A stretch of 64,000 bases of DNA from Aestuariivita sp. (lineage in GTDB: Bacteria; Pseudomonadota; Alphaproteobacteria; Rhodobacterales; Rhodobacteraceae): contig JAGYKE010000005.1 of the NCBI GenBank assembly GCA_018401465.1, forward strand, positions 496,001 through 560,000. Reading direction: 5' to 3'. The notes under the pieces are model-generated. The model was given only the letters and a program-made list of their open reading frames with translations. It did no database searches and had not been told where the DNA came from. Shown piece by piece: positions 55,322 to 62,980 of the stretch. Numbering within the stretch: the first letter of the stretch is position 1; each line of letters opens with the position of its first letter. The translations under genes and the position numbers were made by a program.

Positions 55322-56931
55322 TGCAACCGGCACGTCGCCCGAACGTCGTCCTGATCTTGGTCGACGACATGGGCTTTGCCGACCTCGGGATCACCGGGTC
55401 CGAGATCCGCACGCCGAACCTTGACGCGCTGGCGCGGGGCGGCGCGCTGCTGACATCGATGTACAACTGCGCGCGCTGCTGCCCGACACGGGCGGCGCTG
55501 CTCACCGGTCTTTATCCGCATGCGGCGGGCATCGGGCATATGGGCACGGACCTCGGCACGCCGGCCTATCAGGGGTTCCTGCGCAACGATGCCGCCACCA
55601 TTGCCGAGGTGCTGCGCGCCGACGGCTATCGCACGCTGATGTCGGGCAAGTGGCATGTCGGTGGAGATTTCGAACCCCGGGCCTACGACACATGGCGGGT
55701 GGGCGATGTCGGCCACCCCTCGCCCCGGCAGCGCGGGTTCGACTGGTTCTACGGCATTCTCGACGGGGCCACGCATTTCTGGTCGCCCCATTTCGTGATG
55801 GAAGATGACCGCCGCGTCTCTGCCTTCGACGACGGCTACTATTTCACCGATGTGATCACCGACAAGGCGATCGGCATGGTCGAAGATGCGGTGGACACGG
55901 GGGATCCCTTCTTACTCTACCTCGCCCATGCCGCGCCGCACTGGCCGCTGCATGCCCTGCCCGAGGACATCGCACGCTATGACGGCGTCTATGCCTGCGG
56001 TTGGGACGCGATCCGCACCGGACGGCACGAAACGCTCAATGCCACCGGCGTCCTGCAGGCGCCTTGGGACATCTCGCCCCGTGACGCGGACGTACGCCCT
56101 TGGGAAAGCGAGACTCACAAGGACTGGGAGGCGTCAAAGATGGCCACCTATGCCGCCATGGTCGACCGGATGGACCAGTCCGTGGGCCGGATGGTGGCGG
56201 CGCTGAAGCGGCTGGGCGTCTTCGACGACACGCTGATCCTGTTCCTGTCCGACAATGGCGGCTGCGCCGAGTTCATGGCCGAAGATGGCTGGGCCGCCTA
56301 TTACCCGGATGTCACCCATGACGGGCGCAAGATCCGCATGGGCAATCAGCCCGGCCTGCGCCCCGGCGATGCCCAGACATACCAGAGCTATGACAAGCCC
56401 TGGGCCAACGTGTCGAACGCGCCGTTCCGCCTGTACAAGCACTACGTCCACGAAGGCGGCATCTCGACCCCGCTCATCGCGCATTGGCCGGGGCAGATCG
56501 CGCGGCGGATCATTCACGAACCGGCGCATGTGGTGGACATCCTGCAGACGATCCTCGAGGCGACCGGTTCGCCCATGCTGAGCGAACTCGACGGACACGC
56601 CATCCAGCCGCCGCAGGGAGAATCGCTCATGGACCTGCTGCAGGGGCGTGACCGCGCCCGCGAACAGCCGATCTTCTTCGAACACGAAGGCAATTCCGCG
56701 GTGCGGATGGGCCGCTTCAAGCTGGTCCGTCAGCACGGCCGCCCGTGGGAGCTGTATGACATGGAACGCGACCGGACCGAGTTGCACGATCTGGCCGGGC
56801 GCGGCGGGGCCGAGGAAGCGGGGCTCATCCGTCTTTATGACGATTGGGCGCGGCGGGTGGGCGTGATCGACTGGACGGTGCTGGAGCCCAGACTTCTGGC
56901 AGCGTGGAACCTGACAAGCGTGGAGGGCTAG
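55321..56931 (+). CDS. Cys-type sulfatase (arylsulfatase family)
   Basis: A 536-residue sulfatase. NVVLILVDDMGFADLG gives the metal-binding Asp pair. The modification site C-C-P-T-R (Cys53 to Arg57), followed by AALLTGLYPH, is the Cys-x-Pro-x-Arg signature whose Cys is turned into formylglycine. SGKWHVGG and a later FLSDNGG supply further metal ligands. No signal peptide is present, so it acts in the cytoplasm on imported sulfate esters. Aryl, choline and sugar sulfates all remain possible. The phosphodiesterase ATG follows its stop directly. Confidence 0.93.
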   Translation: MQPARRPNVVLILVDDMGFADLGITGSEIRTPNLDALARGGALLTSMYNCARCCPTRAALLTGLYPHAAGIGHMGTDLGTPAYQGFLRNDAATIAEVLRADGYRTLMSGKWHVGGDFEPRAYDTWRVGDVGHPSPRQRGFDWFYGILDGATHFWSPHFVMEDDRRVSAFDDGYYFTDVITDKAIGMVEDAVDTGDPFLLYLAHAAPHWPLHALPEDIARYDGVYACGWDAIRTGRHETLNATGVLQAPWDISPRDADVRPWESETHKDWEASKMATYAAMVDRMDQSVGRMVAALKRLGVFDDTLILFLSDNGGCAEFMAEDGWAAYYPDVTHDGRKIRMGNQPGLRPGDAQTYQSYDKPWANVSNAPFRLYKHYVHEGGISTPLIAHWPGQIARRIIHEPAHVVDILQTILEATGSPMLSELDGHAIQPPQGESLMDLLQGRDRAREQPIFFEHEGNSAVRMGRFKLVRQHGRPWELYDMERDRTELHDLAGRGGAEEAGLIRLYDDWARRVGVIDWTVLEPRLLAAWNLTSVEG

Positions 56932-57768
56932 ATGGACCGCAAACTGCTCTTGATCATCCTCGACGGGGTGCCCTGGCGCAACTGGCGGCGGCTCTTCGGC
57001 AATCTCGAAGGCTGGGTCGCCAGCGGAGAGGCGCGCGTCTGGCGCCACCGCGCGGTGCTGCCGTCGATCTCGGCCTCGTGCTATGCCTCGATCCATACGG
57101 GCGTGACGCCTCAGGTCCATGGCAGCACCGGCAACGGCAACGTCTTCCGCATCGACATGCCCGACATCTTTTCCGAGGTGCGCCGCGCGGGCGGCGTGAC
57201 GGGGGCGGTCACCCATTCCTTCTGGTCGGAATTCTTCTGCCGCCATCCCTTCGACGTCGTGCGCGACATCGAGTATGACGAGCCGGACAGTCCCGCGATC
57301 AACCATGGCCGGTTCCACACGATGACCGGCTATGGCCGGATCAACCAGATGACGCCGTCAGACATCGACCTGTTCGGCACGCTCACCAATCTCTGCCATC
57401 GCTTCGGGCTGAATTACGGCATCCTGCATACCTGCACGCTCGACAGCATGGGGCACCGGTTCTTCCATGATTGCGAAGAGATGGACCATGCCTGCGCGGT
57501 GATGGACGAGATGCTCGCCCCCTTCATCCCGCGCTGGCGCGCGATGGGCTACGAAGTGATCGTGACCGCCGACCACGGTCAGGACGAGCGTGGCCATCAC
57601 GGCGGCACGGGCGAATTGCAGCGCGATGCGGCGCTCTACTGGTTCGGCGCAGGGGAAGGACCGTCCCCCGACACGGTGATCGATCAGCTGCAGCTGGCAC
57701 CGACGATCCTGTCACGGCTTGGGGTGCCGGTGCCGTCGACCATGAAGGCCGCGCCCTTTCTGAAGTGA
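56932..57768 (+). CDS. Alkaline-phosphatase-superfamily phosphodiesterase/nucleotide pyrophosphatase-like protein
   Basis: A 278-residue member of the type I phosphodiesterase branch. LLLIILDGVPWRNW begins with the first metal Asp. LPSISASCYASIHTGVTPQVHG holds the nucleophile region, with Ser rather than the usual Thr. DSMGHRFFH and TADHGQDERGHHGG give the remaining metal ligands. No signal peptide. Last gene of the importer operon. It could remove a phospho or phosphonate group from the desulfated substrate. The enzyme is small for the superfamily, but ends with an intact LSRLGVPVP. Confidence 0.88.
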   Translation: MDRKLLLIILDGVPWRNWRRLFGNLEGWVASGEARVWRHRAVLPSISASCYASIHTGVTPQVHGSTGNGNVFRIDMPDIFSEVRRAGGVTGAVTHSFWSEFFCRHPFDVVRDIEYDEPDSPAINHGRFHTMTGYGRINQMTPSDIDLFGTLTNLCHRFGLNYGILHTCTLDSMGHRFFHDCEEMDHACAVMDEMLAPFIPRWRAMGYEVIVTADHGQDERGHHGGTGELQRDAALYWFGAGEGPSPDTVIDQLQLAPTILSRLGVPVPSTMKAAPFLK

Positions 57769-57775
57769 CAAGCGA

Positions 57776-57860
57776 GGGGCTGTCTGCCCCGTCGCCATTG
57801 CCGCTCGGACCAATGGCGCGACAATGGCGACCCCCGAGGATATTTGCAGCGAGAGGAAGA
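57776..57860. repeat. Composite intergenic element: hairpins plus CCCCCGAGGATATTTG motif
   Basis: A GGGGC-TGTCT-GCCCC hairpin (57776-57790) is followed by a long imperfect hairpin with 10-bp arms GTCGCCATTG (57791-57800) and CAATGGCGAC (57822-57831), then CCCCCGAGGATATTTGCAGC and a GAGAGGAAGA tail (57831-57860). It lies between the convergent phosphodiesterase and esterase genes. Same layout as the element at 20541-20610. Confidence 0.55.
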
Positions 57861-57865
57861 CCCTT

Positions 57866-58796
57866 TCAGTCGTGGGGCCAGAGGCCCTGTCCCAGGCACT
57901 GGATGCCCGCGACGATCCGGGCGAAGCTGTCGCGCGCCTTCGCCGACATGAACCGCGCGCGCAGGTATCCGTGGATCAGGCCGTCTTCGTTGATCCATTC
58001 GGCGCGGCCGCCCGCGGCGCGGATCGCATCGCGGTAGTCGCGCCCGTCATCGGCGAGCGGATCGCAGGCGGCGCTGATGATGATGGTGCGCGGCAGGCCG
58101 GTGAAATCGGTGTCGCGCAGCGGCGCGAAGGTCGGATCGTCTTCGGGCGCGGGGCCTCCCGCGCGGATGTCGCGGTAGAACAGGACATCGGCCGTGCTGA
58201 GCCCCGGCGCCCTGGCGTGGTCGACATAGGAGCCCCGCGTCATGTCCCCGCCAAGCCCCGGGTAGATCAGCATTTGCCCGGCGATCCGACCGGCGTGCGG
58301 CGTTGCGCGCAGCGCATGGGCCACGGCCGCCGCCAGATTGCCACCCGCGCTGTCGCCTGCGAGCACCACCGCCCCGTCGTGGCGGCCAAGCGCCCAGTGC
58401 GCCGCCGTCACGGCGTCATCGAAATGCGCAGGGTGCACATGTTCGGGCGCGAGCCGGTAGTCCACCGAGATGACGCGATAGCCGGTGCCTGCGCAGATCT
58501 CGGCGCAGATGCTGTCGTGGCTGTCGCGCCCGCCGACCACGAACCCGCCGCCGTGGAAGTAGAGAACCGTCGCCCCCGGTTCCCCCGCCGTATAGATGCG
58601 GACCGGAACGCCATCGGCATCCGCGTCATGCACCGCGACCCCGTCGGGGCGGCCCACGTCGAATTCGCGGCAGAGCGCGTCATAGAAGCCGGCGCTGTTC
58701 GGCCACCGTGAAATCGACCGCCTCGGGCGGATAGAAGGCGTCGGTGCGGGCGATGAAGGCGCGCACCTCGTCGTCGAGAAGATCGTCGTAGCTCAT
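57866..58796 (-). pseudogene. HSL-family alpha/beta hydrolase (carboxylesterase), frameshifted
   Basis: The gene starts MSYDDLLDDEVRAFIART and reads to VDFTVAEQRRLL, then hits a stop at 58680. One base away the frame continues as YDALCREFDVGRPDG through the rest of the enzyme. The catalytic parts are all in the second frame: oxyanion FHGGGFVVGG, nucleophile GDSAGGN, Asp in SAACDPLADDG and His in LIHGYL. Deleting one base near 58683-58690 gives AEQRRLYDALCREF, a normal HSL N-terminus. A bare downstream start without the cap domain is possible but unlikely to be active. A sequencing error is an alternative to true decay. Confidence 0.82.
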
Positions 58797-58897
58797 GCCG
58801 CCGTCGCCCATCCGGCGCCCGGTTGGACCTGGGCGCGCGCGTTGTCTTGCCGTCAGGATGGGGGCAAACGGTGCAGCGCGCAAGATCGCGCGGGCGA

Positions 58898-60706
58898 TCA
58901 CTCGGCGGCGATGCCGTCGGTGAATTGCAGCCGCGCGAGGCGTGCGTAAAGTCCGCCTTCGGCGACCAGCTTGTCATGGGGACCGGTGGCGACGATGCGC
59001 CCCTGATCCATGACCACGATACGGTCGGCCTTCTTCACCGTGGCAAGGCGGTGCGCAACCACAAGCGTGGTGCGTCCTTCGCTCAGCCGTTCCACGGCAT
59101 CCTGCACCGCGCGTTCGCTTTCGGCGTCCAGCGCGCTGGTCGCTTCGTCCAGCAGCAGGACCGGCGCGTCGCGCAGGATCGCGCGGGCGATGGCGATGCG
59201 CTGCTTCTGCCCGCCCGACAGCATGACGCCGCGTTCGCCCACATAGGTGTCATAGCCTTCGGGCAGGGCGGCGATGAAATCATGCGCGGCGGCGGCGCGG
59301 GCGGCGTCCTCAACCTCGGCATCGGTGGCGCCGGGGCGGCCAAAGCGGATGTTCTCGCGCGCCGAGGCGGCAAAGATCACAGGGTCCTGAGGGACAAGCG
59401 CGATGTGGCGGCGGTAATCGGCCCGTGCCACGGCTGACAGATCCGTTCCATCCAGCAGGATGCGCCCCGAGGTCGGATCGTAGAAGCGCAGCAGCAACTG
59501 GAAGATCGTCGTCTTGCCCGCCCCCGAGGGACCGACGAAGGCCACCGTCTCGCCCGGCTCGATCCTCAGCGTGACGGCGTCGAGCGCGGCGACGCCCGGC
59601 CGCGCGGGATAATGGAAGGTCACGTCCTCGAACGCGATGCGGCCTGCGATGTGTTCGGGCATGGGCAGCGGTGTCTCGGGGTCGGCCACCGTGTCGATCG
59701 CGGTCAGCAGATCGACCAGCCGTTCGGTGGCGCCGGCCGCACGCTGCAATTCGCCCCAGATCTCGGACAAGGCCGCGACCGATCCCGCCACCATCACCGA
59801 GTAGATGACGAACTGCACCAGTTCGCCCGACGACATGCCGCCGCTCCGGACGTTGTTCGCCCCCACCCAGAGAATACCGACGATCCCGGTGAAGACGAGG
59901 AAGATCACGATCACCGTCATCACCGCCCGCGTCCAGATGCGGCGGCGCGCGGCGTCGAAGCTTTTCTCGGTCACATCGGCGAAGACACGGCGGTTCACGG
60001 CCTCGTGCGTGAAGGCCTGGACGGTCTGCACCGACAGCAGCGCCTCGGAGGCGTTGCCCGACGACGCCGCGATCCAGTCCTGGTTCTCGCGGCTGAGAAC
60101 GCGCAGGCGTCGCCCGAGCACGAGGATCGGCACGATCACCGCGGGCACCAGCAGGAAGGCAAGGCCCGTCAGCTTGCCCGAGGTGAGCAGCATCAGCACC
60201 AACCCGCCCACAAGGATCAAGATGTTGCGCAGTGCGATGGAAATCGACGACCCCAGCACCGACAGGATCAGCGTGGTGTCGGTGGTGATCCGGCTCAGCA
60301 CCTCGCCCGTCATGATCTTTTCATAGAACCCGGGGCTCAGCCCAATGACGCGGTCGAAGACCGCCATGCGGATGTCGGCGACCACCCGTTCGCCCAGCCG
60401 CGTGACCAGCGCGTAACGCAGGCCCGTCCCGATGGCGAGAAGCCCCGCGATCCCCAGTGCCCCCAGGAAATACTGGTCGAGAATCGCGCCCTCCGCCCGA
60501 AAGCTGTCGACCACGCGGCGCACAGCGATGGGCAGCGTCAGCGACACGATGGCCGTGAGCACGAGCGCGGCCAGCGCCCCGCCCATCAGCCCGCGATAGG
60601 GCAGGATAAAGGGCCAGAGCGCGCGCAGCGCCCCGATCCGTTTCGATGTTTCGCGCTCCTCGCTGCCCTGTAAAGGGCTGGGCGCTGCGGTGTCCATCCG
60701 TGCCAT
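58898..60706 (-). CDS. ABC exporter, fused permease/ATPase
   Basis: A 602-residue half-transporter of the lipid/drug exporter type. Six helices (residues ~30-320) are followed by an ATPase domain: Walker A GPSGAGKTT, signature LSGGQKQRI, Walker B VLLLDEATSALD and switch His in VAHRLAT. RITTDTTLILSVLGSS marks the intracellular loop of this group. A start three codons downstream is possible. Substrate unknown; it is a distant paralogue of the exporter at 11.5 kb. Confidence 0.93.
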   Translation of the reverse strand: MARMDTAAPSPLQGSEERETSKRIGALRALWPFILPYRGLMGGALAALVLTAIVSLTLPIAVRRVVDSFRAEGAILDQYFLGALGIAGLLAIGTGLRYALVTRLGERVVADIRMAVFDRVIGLSPGFYEKIMTGEVLSRITTDTTLILSVLGSSISIALRNILILVGGLVLMLLTSGKLTGLAFLLVPAVIVPILVLGRRLRVLSRENQDWIAASSGNASEALLSVQTVQAFTHEAVNRRVFADVTEKSFDAARRRIWTRAVMTVIVIFLVFTGIVGILWVGANNVRSGGMSSGELVQFVIYSVMVAGSVAALSEIWGELQRAAGATERLVDLLTAIDTVADPETPLPMPEHIAGRIAFEDVTFHYPARPGVAALDAVTLRIEPGETVAFVGPSGAGKTTIFQLLLRFYDPTSGRILLDGTDLSAVARADYRRHIALVPQDPVIFAASARENIRFGRPGATDAEVEDAARAAAAHDFIAALPEGYDTYVGERGVMLSGGQKQRIAIARAILRDAPVLLLDEATSALDAESERAVQDAVERLSEGRTTLVVAHRLATVKKADRIVVMDQGRIVATGPHDKLVAEGGLYARLARLQFTDGIAAE

Positions 60707-60808
60707 GCGACCTGTTTCGTCGTGTTTTGCGTGTTTGAACCGGGCAGCGGCCCGGGGTCAAGCGGCCAGATGCCGCGTCCCTGCGTCAGTCTGTCAGTCG
60801 GATGGGAG

Positions 60809-60882
60809 TGGAGCGGGCGGCGGGAATCGAACCCGCGTCTCCTGCTTGGAAGGCAGGGGTCTTACCATTACACAACGCCCGC
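60809..60882 (-). tRNA. tRNA-Gly (TCC anticodon)
   Basis: On the minus strand the acceptor GCGGGCG pairs with CGCCCGC (60819-60813). The D-loop region TGTAATGGTAAGAC, anticodon arm CCTGCCTTCCAAGCAGG with anticodon TCC, and T-arm CGGGTTCGATTCCCG follow. CCA is encoded (60811-60809). Length 74 nt, decoding GGA and, by wobble, GGG. No variable-arm oddities. Confidence 0.97.
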
Positions 60883-61005
60883 GAGCGATCACACGCCTAG
60901 GCCAAGCCGCGGCGACGGTCAAGGGCAAGCGAACATGCGCAAGCCTTTGGACAAGACCCCGCCACCATGTTACGGGGCGCGGCCAGCAACATGGAGGGTT
61001 CGCCC

Positions 61006-62424
61006 ATGACACAGTTCCCCTGTCACGGCCGGATCGACGGCCCCATCGTGATGATCGGCTTCGGGTCAATCGGGCGCGGCACGCTGCCGCTCATTGAACG
61101 GCATTTCGAATATGACGCGAAGAAGGTCTACGTGATCGAACCGGAACTGTCCGATCACACCTTCCTTGCGCAGCGTGGCATTCACCATATCGAAAAGGCC
61201 ATCACCCGCGACAATTACCGCGAGGTGCTGGGATCGGTCTTCGAACGCGGCCGCGGCTTCTGCGTCAACCTGAGCGTCGATACCTCCTCGCTCGACATCC
61301 TGCGGTTCTGCCGCGAGATGGGCGTGCTGTACATCGACACCGTGGTCGAACCCTGGGCGGGCTTCTATTTCGACACCGAAGACAACGCCGCGCGCACCAA
61401 TTACGCGCTGCGACAGGCGGTGCGGGATGAAAAGGCGAAGACCCCGGGCGGTACAACGGCGGTCAGCTGCTGCGGTGCGAACCCCGGCATGGTGTCATGG
61501 TTCGTGAAAGAGGCGCTTCTGACGCTGGCGCGCGACACCGGGGCCGACGCGACGATGCCCGAGAGCCGCGAAGGCTGGGCGCGGCTCATGCAGTCCTTGG
61601 GCGTCAAGGGCATCCACATCGCCGAACGCGACACCCAGAAATCGACGCGCCACAAGAAGATCGGCACCTTCGTGAACACATGGTCTGTCGAAGGCTTCAT
61701 ATCCGAGGGCTTCCAGCCCGCCGAGCTTGGCTGGGGCACGCACGAGACGTGGTTTCCCGAAGACGGCAACCGCTTTGACACCGGCTGTCAGGCGGCGATC
61801 TGGCTGAACCGGCCCGGCGCGATCACCCGCGTGCACACATGGTGCCCGACGCCGGGGCCGCAATTCGGCTTCCTTGTCACCCATAACGAGGCGATCTCGA
61901 TCGCCGATTACTACACCGTGGGCGACGGCGCGGCCCCCGAATACCGCCCCACCTGCCACTATGCCTATCACCCCAGCGACGACGCGGTCCTGTCGCTGCA
62001 CGAACTGTTCGGGTCGGGCAAGATACAGGCGCGTCACCACATCCTCGACGAGAACGAGATCACCGAGGGCAAGGACGAGCTGGGCGTGCTCCTCTATGGG
62101 CACGCGAAGAACGCGCTGTGGTTCGGATCGCGCCTGTCGATCGAGGAAACCCGCGATCTGGCCCCGTTCCAGAACGCGACGGGCCTGCAGGTGTCGTCGG
62201 CGGTGCTGGCCGGCATGGTCTGGGCGCTGGAGAACCCGCAGGCGGGGATCGTCGAGACGGATGAGATGGACCATGTCCGCTGTCTGGACGTCCAGCGCCC
62301 CTATCTGGGCCCGGTCGAGGCGCATTACACCGACTGGACGCCGCTGACCAACCGCTGGACCCAGTTCGCCGAGGATATCGACGAGAGCGATCCTTGGCAG
62401 TTCAGGAACGTGCTGGCCAGTTGA
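61006..62424 (+). CDS. Homospermidine synthase
   Basis: A 472-residue NAD-dependent enzyme making homospermidine from putrescine. VMIGFGSIGRGTLPLI is the nucleotide-binding Rossmann motif (near residue 18). CCGANPGMVSWFVKEAL and TVVEPWAGFYFD are characteristic of bacterial homospermidine synthases (saccharopine dehydrogenase fold). GGAGGGTTCGCCC precedes the ATG used; an in-frame ATG 13 codons upstream was rejected. Alphaproteobacteria commonly make homospermidine instead of spermidine. It stands alone after tRNA-Gly. Confidence 0.96.
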   Translation: MTQFPCHGRIDGPIVMIGFGSIGRGTLPLIERHFEYDAKKVYVIEPELSDHTFLAQRGIHHIEKAITRDNYREVLGSVFERGRGFCVNLSVDTSSLDILRFCREMGVLYIDTVVEPWAGFYFDTEDNAARTNYALRQAVRDEKAKTPGGTTAVSCCGANPGMVSWFVKEALLTLARDTGADATMPESREGWARLMQSLGVKGIHIAERDTQKSTRHKKIGTFVNTWSVEGFISEGFQPAELGWGTHETWFPEDGNRFDTGCQAAIWLNRPGAITRVHTWCPTPGPQFGFLVTHNEAISIADYYTVGDGAAPEYRPTCHYAYHPSDDAVLSLHELFGSGKIQARHHILDENEITEGKDELGVLLYGHAKNALWFGSRLSIEETRDLAPFQNATGLQVSSAVLAGMVWALENPQAGIVETDEMDHVRCLDVQRPYLGPVEAHYTDWTPLTNRWTQFAEDIDESDPWQFRNVLAS

Positions 62425-62432
62425 GGGGGGTG

Positions 62433-62502
62433 TGGGGTGGATGGTAACCCACCATCCGTCCCCACCACACGCAACGTCAATGGTGGGTTTCGGCCGGCCT
62501 AC
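62433..62502. repeat. 70-bp inverted-repeat element, copy 1
   Basis: Two 23-nt arms around a 24-nt centre. The right arm begins ATGGTGGGTTTC and the centre ends GCAACGTCA. Arms are only partly complementary (outer ends differ), unlike copy 2. Starts 9 nt after the homospermidine synthase stop. Confidence 0.65.
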
Positions 62503-62590
62503 TATCACTAGTTTTGAAGGTGCAAAGGCGCGATACTCAAACATGTCTTGAACGGATTGGGGTGGTTCACGGTGCTAGGTAGGTAAATGA

Positions 62591-62848
62591 ATGACAAATT
62601 CTAACCGCCAGAGAGGGCAAGGCGTTCGACCGGTAGGCGATAATGAGATTTCACCCTACCAAGGTGTTGGAGGCCCCAAGCAGATGAAACGGGCGCAGTC
62701 TCGAAAGCGACGCCAGGTCAGGAACGCTGAACGCAGTATTTGGGATAACTTGGCCCCCAAGGAATACCACGGCATACTTTCAGCGGCATTGTTTGCCGTT
62801 TTTCTCTTGGGCATGGTTGGCATAGCAGCCATCAACGGATTTTTTTAG
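62591..62848 (+). CDS. Small hypothetical membrane protein
   Basis: An 85-residue frame, basic for 50 residues (KRAQSRKRRQVRNAER) then a single hydrophobic helix near the end (ILSAALFAVFLLGMVGIAA). It lies in a patch that is clearly less GC-rich than its neighbours, with different codon choice, and is flanked by two copies of a 70-bp inverted-repeat element. The upstream sequence has only a weak ribosome site (GGTAGGTAAATGA). I do not recognise the family; it might be a transferred gene or chance. Confidence 0.45.
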   Translation: MTNSNRQRGQGVRPVGDNEISPYQGVGGPKQMKRAQSRKRRQVRNAERSIWDNLAPKEYHGILSAALFAVFLLGMVGIAAINGFF

Positions 62849-62902
62849 GCTCAGGACCCATTGATTTCAGGGAATGGCGCTGATTCAGCAAGCGTAGCAA
62901 GC

Positions 62903-62972
62903 GTAGGGTGGGTGAAACCCACCATCTGCCCCCACCATCAGCGCCGTCAATGGTGGGTTTCACCCACCCTAC
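62903..62972. repeat. 70-bp inverted-repeat element, copy 2
   Basis: Two perfectly complementary 23-nt arms (left GTAGGGTGGGTGAAACCC then ACCAT) flank a 24-nt centre beginning CTGCCCCC. The same size and layout as copy 1, with a similar centre. Each arm is also a small hairpin (GGGTGGGT-GAA-ACCCACC). Resembles REP-type palindromes of many proteobacteria; ends 8 nt from the cyclase gene's stop. Confidence 0.75.
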
Positions 62973-62980
62973 GGCCACCC

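Noticed and set aside
62424-62590. Riboswitch or attenuator after homospermidine synthase
   Set aside because: The structure here is explained by the first 70-bp inverted-repeat element, and no known riboswitch core is recognisable.
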